Shown piece after piece: positions 25,465-33,033 of a stretch of DNA of 64,000 bases. Numbering within the stretch: position 1 is the stretch's first letter; every line of letters starts with the position of its first letter. Made by a program: the position numbers and the translations under genes. The DNA is from Vibrio agarivorans (GTDB lineage Bacteria; Pseudomonadota; Gammaproteobacteria; Enterobacterales; Vibrionaceae). Below the pieces are notes generated by a model. The model was given only the letters and a program-made list of their open reading frames with translations. It ran no database searches and had not been told where the DNA came from. The stretch covers positions 1,026,241 through 1,090,240 of the forward strand of contig NZ_JAUFQF010000004.1 in the NCBI RefSeq assembly GCF_030409635.1. The letters run 5' to 3'.

Positions 25465-26052
25465 ATGCAGTCTCAACTTCCACCCGGCATCGAAAAATTG
25501 GTTCGCATCGAACCACAGCAACTGAAAAGTGAACAGCAACTCTCACAACCTGCACAAAGTGCCACGCACGTGCCAGCTAGGCATGGCCAGCAGCAACTGC
25601 CGCATTTAACCATGCCGCTTGCCCAGTGGCAGGTGGTGAGAATGCTTTATCCGCCACATTCCAACACCGCAACAAGCAAAGATGCCTTGTATCAAGTGCA
25701 GCAAATGGTGTCACCCACGCTGCGTATGCCAACAGAGAGTGGCGTATTGACAGCAAAATTTGAGTTAGAGGGACAGGCTCATCAGGTGCGCTGGCAGATA
25801 ACTCAAGGGGAGACGCAGCTCCTTGCCTCAACGCTGGCCAATGAACAGGTATTGAAGCTTATTCCTTCAATCAGCGGCGGTTGGCATTTAGTGAGTCGCG
25901 GATTGGATATGGTCGAGCCGTTGCAACTGTTATGGGGCGCAAATGATAGAATCTCTATCAACTCTGACCGCGATAACTCTCACCTTTTGTGGTTTAAACG
26001 TGTGTTAGTTGTGGCTTTTGGTGTCACGGCGATTCTTGTTTTGGTTATCTAG
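25465..26052 (+). CDS. lafZ: LafZ-like small protein with C-terminal membrane anchor
   Basis: 196 residues from the ATG at 25465. An earlier in-frame ATG at 25399 abuts the REP-like repeat and adds an unconvincing N-terminus. The sequence is Gln-rich up to about residue 50, then an unassigned globular part with LRMPTESGVLTAKFELEGQA, and ends in one strong membrane helix (LLWFKRVLVVAFGVTAILVL) with the terminus immediately after it. That topology suggests a tail-anchored inner-membrane protein with a cytoplasmic body. Lateral flagellar loci of Aeromonas and E. coli Flag-2 have a membrane protein gene lafZ just before the flagellin. I see no DNA-binding motif. Function is unknown. Confidence 0.5.
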   Translation: MQSQLPPGIEKLVRIEPQQLKSEQQLSQPAQSATHVPARHGQQQLPHLTMPLAQWQVVRMLYPPHSNTATSKDALYQVQQMVSPTLRMPTESGVLTAKFELEGQAHQVRWQITQGETQLLASTLANEQVLKLIPSISGGWHLVSRGLDMVEPLQLLWGANDRISINSDRDNSHLLWFKRVLVVAFGVTAILVLVI

Positions 26053-26068
26053 TTGACGGAACAGATGC

Positions 26069-26087
26069 TCAAATACCCGGTATTTGA
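26069..26087. repeat. Perfect 19-bp palindrome upstream of lafA
   Basis: TCAAATACC and GGTATTTGA arms around a single central C, 17 bases after the lafZ stop and about 145 bases before the flagellin start. No T-run follows on the plus strand, and the single-base loop does not suit an RNA hairpin, so an operator for a dimeric DNA-binding protein is the better reading. Confidence 0.5.
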
Positions 26088-26110
26088 CACAAAAAAGGCA
26101 GAAATAGAAC

Positions 26111-26137
26111 TTAAGATATTTTTTTTCTTGTCGTGGA
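26111..26137 (+). promoter_or_regulatory. Candidate sigma-28 (LafS) promoter for lafA
   Basis: TTAAGATA (26111-26118), an 11-base T-rich spacer, and GTCGTGGA (26130-26137). The spacing equals that of the flagellar sigma-28 consensus TAAAGTTT-N11-GCCGATAA, and about five and four of eight positions match. It leaves a leader of about 90 bases. This is the best candidate in the 180-base gap, but the match is modest. Confidence 0.35.
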
Positions 26138-26232
26138 TGAAAAAAGCAGCGATTTTGAATTTAAGCTCCCGTTTGAGCATGACGTTTTGTAGCTATGTAA
26201 GAGATACAGCATAACCAAAAGAGGACTTAACC

Positions 26233-27294
26233 ATGCTATCTATCCACACTAACTACACGTCACTATTGACGCAAAACAACCTGAATAAGACATCTGCGTC
26301 AATGGACCAAGCGATGCAGCGCATCTCAACAGGTTTCCGTGTAAACTCTGCTTCTGATGATGCAGCAGGTCTACAAATTGCAACTCGCCTACAATCTCAA
26401 GTGAATGGCCTATCTACGGCATCTCGCAACTCTCAAGATGCAGTTTCTATGCTGCAAACAGCGGAAGGTGCTTTTGATGAGATGACTAACATCGGTCACC
26501 GTATGAAAGACCTTGCAACACAAGCTGCCAACGGTACTAACTCAACTGATGAACACACAGCAATGCAAGCTGAGTGGAATCAGTTAGTTGACGAGCTAGA
26601 TAGCATTGTTGCAAATACTCAGTTCGGCTCAGGTAACAACCTGTTTGCTGTTGGTGGTCAGTTTGACGGTCAAATTACTTTCCAAATTGGTGCATCAACA
26701 AATGAAACTCTAACTATTGATGTATCAGAGGGGCTAGGTGATATTCGCGATGCAATTACAGCTCTAAAAGGTATAGATCTTTCTGCAGCTGGTGGTTGGA
26801 CTGACGCTAACGGTGATGTATTCACAGATCACACTGAAGCAGCAGCAGCTGGTTGGGATATTGACGAAGTTACTAGCTTTACTGCTGAGCAAATTGCTCA
26901 ACTAAAAACAGATGGGTTGACGGACGAGGATATCTTTAATCTTGATACTCGTTCAGGCGCAGCGAAGGGTATGGATTCTGTCGATGAGCTACTAAATGGT
27001 GGTGGTATTAAGTTTACTACTGATGATTCTGGTGACATTGACGGTTCACTTGCTACATCTGGTATCGGTGCTCTTCGCTCTGAATTAGGTGCTACTATTA
27101 ACCGTCTAGACCACACAGTAGTTAACCTGGGCAACATGCGTGAAAACACTGAAATGGCGAAAGGCCGTATCATGGATACAGACTACGCTGTTGAATCTTC
27201 AAACATGATGAAAAACCAGATGCTAACGCAAATGTCTATGTCTATGCTTTCTCAAGCAAACGGCATGTCTGGCATGGTAATGAGCCTAATCTAA
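26233..27294 (+). CDS. lafA: Lateral flagellin LafA, enlarged variable domain
   Basis: 353 residues. It is the filament subunit of the swarming flagellum. The N-terminal D0/D1 region (to about 165, with TSASMDQAMQRISTGFRVNS and SASDDAAGLQIATRLQSQVN) and the C-terminal D1/D0 region (from about 275, with MAKGRIMDTDYAVESSNMMK) are typical flagellin. Between them is an acidic insert (about 180-272). Its first part, DANGDVFTDHTE at residues 191-202, fits the EF-hand loop ligand positions 1, 3, 5, 9 and 12. Known lateral flagellins of this type are near 285 residues, so the insert is extra. The gene is monocistronic: its own upstream region, AGAGGA ribosome site and a strong terminator. Confidence 0.95.
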   Translation: MLSIHTNYTSLLTQNNLNKTSASMDQAMQRISTGFRVNSASDDAAGLQIATRLQSQVNGLSTASRNSQDAVSMLQTAEGAFDEMTNIGHRMKDLATQAANGTNSTDEHTAMQAEWNQLVDELDSIVANTQFGSGNNLFAVGGQFDGQITFQIGASTNETLTIDVSEGLGDIRDAITALKGIDLSAAGGWTDANGDVFTDHTEAAAAGWDIDEVTSFTAEQIAQLKTDGLTDEDIFNLDTRSGAAKGMDSVDELLNGGGIKFTTDDSGDIDGSLATSGIGALRSELGATINRLDHTVVNLGNMRENTEMAKGRIMDTDYAVESSNMMKNQMLTQMSMSMLSQANGMSGMVMSLI

Positions 27295-27323
27295 TCGATT
27301 GCTCCTTTCCTTATAGTTTTATG

Positions 27324-27354
27324 AAAACCGCAGTTGCTTGGCTGCGGTTTTTTT
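27324..27354 (+). terminator. Intrinsic terminator of lafA
   Basis: Arms AAAACCGCAG (27324-27333) and CTGCGGTTTT (27342-27351) around an 8-base loop, followed by more T, about 30 bases after the flagellin stop. It is a strong intrinsic terminator, suitable for a highly expressed single gene. Confidence 0.9.
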
Positions 27355-27392
27355 AGTTTGTATCTCTGTCGGTCTTGTCGGCCACTTGCACT

Positions 27393-27480
27393 GTCATGCT
27401 GAATTTATTTCAGCATCTACTCACGATATTTGACCATCTCAACGCGTGGTTGTTAGACCCTGAAATGATTTCAGGGTGAC
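27393..27480. repeat. REP-like palindromic pair downstream of lafA
   Basis: Two palindromic units: GTCATGCTGAA...TTCAGCATCTAC (27393-27420) and AGACCCTGAAATGATTTCAGGGTGAC inverted (27455-27480), separated by 34 bases. It belongs to the same family as 25301-25396 and 45084-45176. It lies in the 551-base lafA-fliD gap, which also holds the lafA terminator, candidate activator sites and the fliD promoter. Confidence 0.8.
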
Positions 27481-27602
27481 GTGTTTTATCGTCATGCTAT
27501 TACGTACAGTTTCTCCTCAATAACCCCCACCAAATCAATTAATAAACACCCACTATTTGTCGTTTTTTATTGTTAGAAACCTGATGGATCTTTATCAGTT
27601 TC

Positions 27603-27660
27603 AAGCGGAATCAAAGGTGAAGTTCGATGCTTCCGTTATGCGGAAGTGGCCCTTCCGCTT
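27603..27660. promoter_or_regulatory. Candidate LafK activator site upstream of fliD
   Basis: Core half sites CTTCC (27630-27634), CGGAA (27641-27645) and CTTCC (27652-27656), like those at 14948-14975 upstream of flgB. Arms extend to CTTCCG/CGGAAG/CTTCCGC here, and an outer copy AAGCGGAA (27603-27610) pairs with TTCCGCTT (27653-27660). The core is centred about 135 bases upstream of the expected fliD start point, a normal enhancer position for a sigma-54 activator. Because it lies upstream of the promoter it is more likely a DNA site than an mRNA attenuator. Confidence 0.5.
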
Positions 27661-27750
27661 AATGTCAAAATGGCGCTGAAAATGCGCAAAAATCACGCCT
27701 TTAGCGATGAAATAGTGCTGAAATGCGTCAAATAGGAACAGGTTTAAGTT

Positions 27751-27766
27751 TGGAACACATCTTGCT
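27751..27766 (+). promoter_or_regulatory. Sigma-54 promoter for fliD-lafU operon
   Basis: TGGAACACATCTTGCT has GG and GC exactly 10 bases apart and matches the TTGCT part of the sigma-54 consensus. It lies 80 bases before the fliD ATG, giving a leader of about 68 bases. Together with the upstream half sites it points to LafK control of the operon that encodes LafS. Confidence 0.75.
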
Positions 27767-27845
27767 CTAAAAGGTGATAGATGTGTGTTAGGCCTGATTG
27801 AATCACTGAGCCGGATAGGCAGCACAAATAAGTAGGAAGAGTGAA

Positions 27846-29180
27846 ATGATCGACCCAGCACAAATGGCGATGCAGATGGTAATGATTCAGCGTCAGCCGT
27901 TTGATATTCAATATGCCAACCAACAAAAAATGTATGAGACTCAGCTCAACGCGTGGAAAGAGATTGATTCTGCGTTTAGTAGCTTTAAATCAGCACTTGA
28001 TGACATTAATAAAGCAGATAACAGCTTTGTAAAGAACTCAGTAACAGTAAGTGAAGATGGATATATCAGTGCATCGGCTGACAGGTATGCTCGAGAGGGG
28101 TCATACGACATTTTTGTCGAGAAATTAGCTCAAGCTCAACAAGGGACTGTCGGCTTTGGTGATGGCACTTTACCAGCACAAGGTTCTATGACGCTGAATA
28201 TACCTGGTGAAGAGGGCGAGGTGGTTATTAACTTTGCTGACTTCGAAGATATTCATCAATTAGCTGATCATGTTAATGAGTTGGAAGGAATGACTGCGAG
28301 TGTTGTTCGTACTGATGGTGAATTGAATTTGCTGTTGAGCTCCGAAGACACTGGAACGGAAAACTCTTTTGAAGTTCGCTTTGACAATTTGAGCGATGGT
28401 AGCGAGCTCGATTACAACGAGTTAAGTGGAGCACAAGACGCGGTTATCTATCTTGGTGGAGAGGATGGCTTACGTGTAACAAGTAGCAATAACACTTTTG
28501 ATGATGTCATTTACGGAGTTTCTTTCGATGTCACGAAAGCTCAAGAGTCAGGTGATGTCCCAATCACGCTGGTTGTTGGCACAGACCAAGAAGCATCAAA
28601 GGAAGCGGTTGAGGAATTTGTTGATGCATACAACACACTGATGCGAGTGCTGCTCAAGCACACTCAAACCGAGTATCAAATCGAAAATGATGATTCAGAT
28701 GATGAAGATAATGACTACGAAAAAATCACTGAAGCTGGCGTTCTAGCTAGTGATTCAACCGCTCGCAGTATCAAAAATACTCTCAACAACACGATGCGTG
28801 GTCTCTACGGCGAAGGCACACTTTACAGCATCGGTATTGAAGCAAACCGCGATGGCACTCTAAAAATCGACGGTGAGCGCTTTGAAAAAGTGCTTGCAGA
28901 AGAGCCAGAAAAAATTGATGCCCTGTTCTTTGGTGAACAAGGTGTGCTGAACAATCTTGAGAAGGTGATTGAACCGTACACCGGCAGCAGCAATAGCGGC
29001 AGCAATCTACTTAAATCTCGCCAAGACACCCTCCAAGGCAACATCGACCGCGTTGACGACAAAAAAGAACGTCTCGATTACCGCATGGAAAAAACCTATG
29101 ACCGATACCTGCGTGAATACACTGCGATGCAGCAAGTGATGTCACAGATGCAGTCTACCGGCTCAATGTTTATGTACTAA
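27846..29180 (+). CDS. fliD: Lateral filament cap protein FliD (LafB)
   Basis: 444 residues. FliD caps the filament and inserts flagellin. The N-terminal coiled-coil region (residues 1-50), FliD-type domains with SYDIFVEKLAQAQQGTVGFG, and a C-terminal helix with RQDTLQGNIDRVDDKKERLD followed by QQVMSQMQSTGSMFMY are as expected. An acidic low-complexity stretch, ENDDSDDEDNDYEK at about residues 280-293, interrupts the fourth region. It is the first gene of the operon fliD-fliS-fliT-fliK-fliL-lafS-lafT-lafU, and fliS follows after 9 bases. Confidence 0.94.
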   Translation: MIDPAQMAMQMVMIQRQPFDIQYANQQKMYETQLNAWKEIDSAFSSFKSALDDINKADNSFVKNSVTVSEDGYISASADRYAREGSYDIFVEKLAQAQQGTVGFGDGTLPAQGSMTLNIPGEEGEVVINFADFEDIHQLADHVNELEGMTASVVRTDGELNLLLSSEDTGTENSFEVRFDNLSDGSELDYNELSGAQDAVIYLGGEDGLRVTSSNNTFDDVIYGVSFDVTKAQESGDVPITLVVGTDQEASKEAVEEFVDAYNTLMRVLLKHTQTEYQIENDDSDDEDNDYEKITEAGVLASDSTARSIKNTLNNTMRGLYGEGTLYSIGIEANRDGTLKIDGERFEKVLAEEPEKIDALFFGEQGVLNNLEKVIEPYTGSSNSGSNLLKSRQDTLQGNIDRVDDKKERLDYRMEKTYDRYLREYTAMQQVMSQMQSTGSMFMY

Positions 29181-29189
29181 GGAACCCTA

Positions 29190-29588
29190 ATGTTTACTGA
29201 AGAGTCTGGTTTTGATGCTTACCAACAAGTTGATGTTGAAGCGCAAGCGGCCGCGGCTAGCCCATACCAGTTGGTATTGATGCTGATTGAGGGCTTTCTT
29301 GACACGCTAACGCGTGCGGAAGGCCACATGGAGTCGCAGCGCCTAAAAGAGAAGGGCGAATCAATCGCTCGCTGTCTCGACATTATTGGTGGCCTTAACA
29401 GTGCACTGGATATGGAGCGTGGCGGTGAAATGGCGGCGCAGATGAATCGTCTGTATGACTTCTGTGCACTGCGTCTTTTTGAAGCAAGTACCAGTAATGA
29501 CATCGCTAAGCTAGGCGAAGTGCGCACCGTGATGAGCAATATCCAAGAGGGATGGAAAAACTTCGGAGAGGCACATGGAAATAACTAG
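29190..29588 (+). CDS. fliS: Lateral flagellin chaperone FliS (LafC)
   Basis: 132 residues. FliS binds the C-terminus of flagellin and prevents premature polymerisation. The family start YQQVDVEAQAAAASPYQLVLMLIEG and the GESIARCLDIIGGLNSALD block are clear. It is positioned directly after fliD, and the next gene begins inside its last codons. Confidence 0.95.
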   Translation: MFTEESGFDAYQQVDVEAQAAAASPYQLVLMLIEGFLDTLTRAEGHMESQRLKEKGESIARCLDIIGGLNSALDMERGGEMAAQMNRLYDFCALRLFEASTSNDIAKLGEVRTVMSNIQEGWKNFGEAHGNN

Positions 29589-29880
29589 CACCGATTTACG
29601 CAAGCTGGCTCTGCATATTAACCACTGCTGCGAGCAAAAAGAGTGGCAAAAGTTGCGCACGCTGGATCTGAAAATTCGCCAAGTGTTAGAGCACCTGCAT
29701 TTGAATCCTGAAAAGGCCAAACGCATGCAGCGCGACATCATTACCTTGCGCACTCAGCACTCTATCGCAGTAGACCGCTGTGAAGTAGAAAAAGAGCGTA
29801 TTGGCCGTACACTCGCCAAGCTGCAGTCTGAACGTGAAGGCCTAGAAGGCTATTACCAAGTGGAAAGGAGCGGGGCATGA
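29575..29880 (+). CDS. fliT: FliT-like chaperone of the lateral system
   Basis: 101 residues, overlapping fliS by 14 bases and fliK by 4. It is helical throughout with a Lys/Arg/Glu-rich C-terminal half (RCEVEKERIGRTLAKLQSER). FliT in polar systems chaperones FliD and binds FlhDC or FliI. Sequence similarity to classical FliT is low, and the name rests mainly on the fliD-fliS-fliT order. Lateral clusters elsewhere use other names for this position. Confidence 0.65.
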   Translation: MEITSTDLRKLALHINHCCEQKEWQKLRTLDLKIRQVLEHLHLNPEKAKRMQRDIITLRTQHSIAVDRCEVEKERIGRTLAKLQSEREGLEGYYQVERSGA

Positions 29881-30935
29881 GTGTGATTGCAGCCATGCCA
29901 ACACCTGTTGCACATCAGATGGGTTTAACAGAGCAGGTGTCTGCTTCTGCTGACCAAGCGCTGAGCTTTGCAGAGCTGCTGGGAATTACCGATGTAACCA
30001 GCGATAGTGAAGCGGGTGAATACTGGTTTGATTTATATGATCAGCTTAAGCATCTGGCCGATCAAGAAGGCTGGCAGTTCGATGCAGATAAGCCCTTTTT
30101 AGCACAGTTACCGCCCGAAGGTCAGTTTCGAGTGATTTCGATGGTGAGCCAGTTTGATGATCAGGTGCAGCAGCAAGTATTGCAAATGATGCGCCGTGCT
30201 GATGGATTACATAGCGTTGATGTGCAGCTTGGTCAGATGCAGCAGTCACTGTCGAATGCCGCTTTAAGCAGTGCTAACAGTGAACAGCATACGCTTAACT
30301 TTTCACAAGCGGTTGAGCGCATGATGGCGAATGCCATGGTGCCAGTAAGACCTGAGCACAATAATCCAGAGCTGCTGCAAGCGGTGAAACCGGGCAGCAT
30401 GGCGAATATCTCTATGCTGATGACCCAATCGGCGAATTTCACTTCTACAGCAATTGACCCTTCAGTTGATGTGCAGCACACGCAAGCGCAAACCACGGCG
30501 CGAGCAGAGTGGGCGCCAATCAAAGTCGATGAAAACAAACAAGCTTGGGGTCAGCAGATGCTGTCGGTATTGAAAGATCGAGTGCGAATGCAGATGAACC
30601 AAGATGTTTCTCAAGCTCGAATTCGTCTCGACCCTCCTCATCTTGGCACACTAGAGCTCGCGGTGAAAGTTGATAACAGCAAGGTCCACGTTCAGCTGTT
30701 TGCCAGTGATCCAACGCTGCGCGAAGTCATCTCTCAGCAAGCAGAACGCCTGCGTATTGATTTGGAATCGAAGCAACTAGCAGGTGCCAGTGTCGATGTG
30801 GATGTGAGTGACCAACCACAAGAAGACGGCGATGAGCCTCGCTTTGAGCAAGAGGTGGTGGCCCAGTCCAACTGGCATGAGTCGACACTCCAATCTTCAG
30901 GTCAAGACGACCATCGAATCACACGTTTAATCTAA
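29877..30935 (+). CDS. fliK: Lateral hook-length control protein FliK (LafE)
   Basis: 352 residues. FliK measures the hook and triggers the FlhB specificity switch. The N-terminal two thirds are Gln/Met-rich and divergent. The C-terminal FliK domain (about 205-305) is clear: QARIRLDPPHLGTLELAVKV followed by HVQLFASDPTLREVISQQAE. The overlap with the upstream gene (ATGA) indicates coupled translation. Confidence 0.92.
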   Translation: MSVIAAMPTPVAHQMGLTEQVSASADQALSFAELLGITDVTSDSEAGEYWFDLYDQLKHLADQEGWQFDADKPFLAQLPPEGQFRVISMVSQFDDQVQQQVLQMMRRADGLHSVDVQLGQMQQSLSNAALSSANSEQHTLNFSQAVERMMANAMVPVRPEHNNPELLQAVKPGSMANISMLMTQSANFTSTAIDPSVDVQHTQAQTTARAEWAPIKVDENKQAWGQQMLSVLKDRVRMQMNQDVSQARIRLDPPHLGTLELAVKVDNSKVHVQLFASDPTLREVISQQAERLRIDLESKQLAGASVDVDVSDQPQEDGDEPRFEQEVVAQSNWHESTLQSSGQDDHRITRLI

Positions 30936-30942
30936 GGAATTC

Positions 30943-31416
30943 TTGATGATTAACTTTAATCACCCAAGCGTGAAACTGATCTTGGCAGGCCTTACGGCTG
31001 CCGCGCTGGTTGTGGGTGCCGCTGGTGGTACCTACTACCTGATCAGCAATAACTTGCCTCAAGGACAAAGCCTGTTTGCAGGTAATGGCCAGTCAGACAA
31101 TCAAGTGCACTTTATGCCACTAGATAAGTTCGTTATTTCACTTAACGGCGAAGAGCGCATGCACTATTTGCTGCTGGAGCTCGACCTCAAAACCTTGAGT
31201 AACCACGCACACGAAGACTTGCTGGCTTATCGCCCTGTGGTCAACAACGTTCTACTCAAGATGTTTAGTCAGATGAGCTATGAAGAGATGCGAGAGATGG
31301 ACGACATTGAAGCGCTACAGCTACAAGTGAAGTCGCAGCTGACCAATACGCTACAGAAAAATGGCTATCAACATGCCATCAGTGATGTGTTGTTTACCAA
31401 GCTGGTACTGCAGTAA
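30943..31416 (+). CDS. fliL: Lateral basal-body protein FliL (LafF)
   Basis: 157 residues. FliL is a membrane protein that surrounds the stator and improves torque in swarmer cells. One membrane segment (about 10-33) follows a short cytoplasmic N-terminus. The periplasmic part contains FMPLDKFVISLNGEERMHYL and the closing VLFTKLVLQ, typical of the family. It lies directly before lafS. Confidence 0.93.
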   Translation: MMINFNHPSVKLILAGLTAAALVVGAAGGTYYLISNNLPQGQSLFAGNGQSDNQVHFMPLDKFVISLNGEERMHYLLLELDLKTLSNHAHEDLLAYRPVVNNVLLKMFSQMSYEEMREMDDIEALQLQVKSQLTNTLQKNGYQHAISDVLFTKLVLQ

Positions 31417-31433
31417 CTAAATAGGAGTGAGTC

Positions 31434-32165
31434 ATGTTAGATGCACAGTGTCGCTTACCAGATGAGTACATGGCGCCTCAAACCGAGCGCCCAGAGCAGA
31501 GTGAAGGTGAGATCCTAAGGCAGTATCTGCCGTTAGTTAAACGTATCGTGAATCAACTGCGTCCGCACTGCACTGCCGCGGTCGGGCTTGATGATATGGA
31601 GCAGCTTGGATTGATGGGGCTGCTTGAGGCATCACGCCGTTATGGCGATCTTGATGATAACTTTCCTCTGTTTGCTTCACGAAGAGTTCGCGGAGCAATT
31701 CTGGATGAGTTGCGTCGTCGAGATTGGCGACCAAGACAGTTGCGTCAGCAGGCTCATGACTTAATGAACAAGATCAAGGTACTCACAAGAAAGCTGGCAA
31801 GAGAGCCAAGTGAGAAGGAGATTTTGGCTGAATTTGGCATTACCAGCGATGAGTATCACCGTGTGTTATCAATTAGCCAAGCGGAAGAACTGCAAAGTCT
31901 CGATACCCTAATTCAAGAAAGCGGTGAAGCCTATTCGCCAGAGGCCTTTGATGAGGGGACTCAACAGGTGATTGATCACAACTTAATTCGCTATGCACTT
32001 GGCCAACTGCCAGAGCGTGAACAGATCATCTTGAGTTTGTATTACCTCAAAGAGCTGAGCTTAAAAGAGATCGCCATGGTGGTCGGGCTGACAGAAGCGC
32101 GAGTTTGTCAGCTACATAAGTCGGCAGTGAAGAATCTGCAAGTGATGATCAAGCAACAGTTTTAA
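31434..32165 (+). CDS. lafS: Lateral flagellar sigma-28 factor LafS
   Basis: 243 residues. Sigma-28 family factor that transcribes late lateral genes, including flagellin. Region 2 (LKRIVNQLRPHCTAAVGLDDMEQLG, then FPLFASRRVRGAILDELRRR) and region 4 (QLPEREQIILSLYYLKELSLKEIAMVVGLTEARVCQ) are clear; this layout lacks a full region 1, as expected for FliA-type factors. FlgM (13804-14100) is the expected anti-sigma. The gene sits within the candidate LafK/sigma-54 operon. Confidence 0.95.
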   Translation: MLDAQCRLPDEYMAPQTERPEQSEGEILRQYLPLVKRIVNQLRPHCTAAVGLDDMEQLGLMGLLEASRRYGDLDDNFPLFASRRVRGAILDELRRRDWRPRQLRQQAHDLMNKIKVLTRKLAREPSEKEILAEFGITSDEYHRVLSISQAEELQSLDTLIQESGEAYSPEAFDEGTQQVIDHNLIRYALGQLPEREQIILSLYYLKELSLKEIAMVVGLTEARVCQLHKSAVKNLQVMIKQQF

Positions 32166-32175
32166 AGGAAAAATC

Positions 32176-33033
32176 ATGCAAAAATTTATCGGTATCATGG
32201 TCATCATCTTTGGTGTCTTTGGTGGCTATGTCGCCGCAGGTGGTTATCTAGGCACTATGTGGCAGCCAGCAGAATTGGCGATTATTCTTGGTGCGGGCAT
32301 TGGCGCACTTATTTTAGGCAACCCTCATCATGTGATTGTTGAGATGTGGCATCAGGCAAAATCGATAGCGGTTAAAAAAGATGAGCGTCGTCTTTATCAA
32401 GAGCTATTGTCTTTGATGCACCACCTTCTAGAGCAAGTGCGAGCGGGCGGTATGCGTGCCTTGGATGAACACATCGAAGAGCCAAATCAAAGCAGCTTGT
32501 TCCTTGCTTATCCAGAAATCATGGAGCACCCAGAGCTGGTGGTTTTCATCTGTGACAACTTCCGCTTATTGGCGATGGGCAAAATCTCAGCGCATGAGCT
32601 TGAGGGCATGCTAGAGCAAGAGATCCTCGCGATAGAAGATGACATGTTAATGCCGTCTCGCAGTATGCACCGTATGGCGGAAGCGATGCCAGGTTTCGGT
32701 ATTTTGGCGGCGGTGATGGGCATTGTGATTACGATGTCGAATATCGATGCAGACATGGCACAGATTGGTGTCAGTGTGGCAGCAGCTTTGGTGGGGACCT
32801 TTCTTGGTATCTTCTTTTGTTACTGCGTGTTCGACCCAATCAGCGCGGCGATGGAGAAGAAGATTAAGCGTGAGATATCCGCATTCGAGTGTGTGCGCGC
32901 CATTTTGGTGGCCTACGCTTCAGGCAAAACCTCGATTGTTGCTGTCGATGCAGGACGTAAGCTGATTCTTCTAGATGTGAAACCCACTTTTGCTGAAATG
33001 GAGAGTTGGGTAACTCAGAGAGTATTCCAATAA
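32176..33033 (+). CDS. lafT: Lateral motor stator protein LafT (MotA)
   Basis: 285 residues, typical of proton-type MotA. Four membrane segments lie at about 2-22, 32-50, 170-190 and 200-222. The cytoplasmic loop contains the charged residues that contact FliG, and the MHRMAEAMPGFGILAAVMGI block with conserved Pro and Gly is present. In Vibrio the lateral flagellum is proton-driven, unlike the Na+-driven polar one. The next gene begins in the stop codon (TAATG). Confidence 0.95.
   Translation: MQKFIGIMVIIFGVFGGYVAAGGYLGTMWQPAELAIILGAGIGALILGNPHHVIVEMWHQAKSIAVKKDERRLYQELLSLMHHLLEQVRAGGMRALDEHIEEPNQSSLFLAYPEIMEHPELVVFICDNFRLLAMGKISAHELEGMLEQEILAIEDDMLMPSRSMHRMAEAMPGFGILAAVMGIVITMSNIDADMAQIGVSVAAALVGTFLGIFFCYCVFDPISAAMEKKIKREISAFECVRAILVAYASGKTSIVAVDAGRKLILLDVKPTFAEMESWVTQRVFQ

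Noticed and set aside
26069..26087. Reading the lafA-upstream palindrome as a lafZ terminator
   Set aside because: No T-run follows and a one-base loop cannot fold as an RNA hairpin of that kind.
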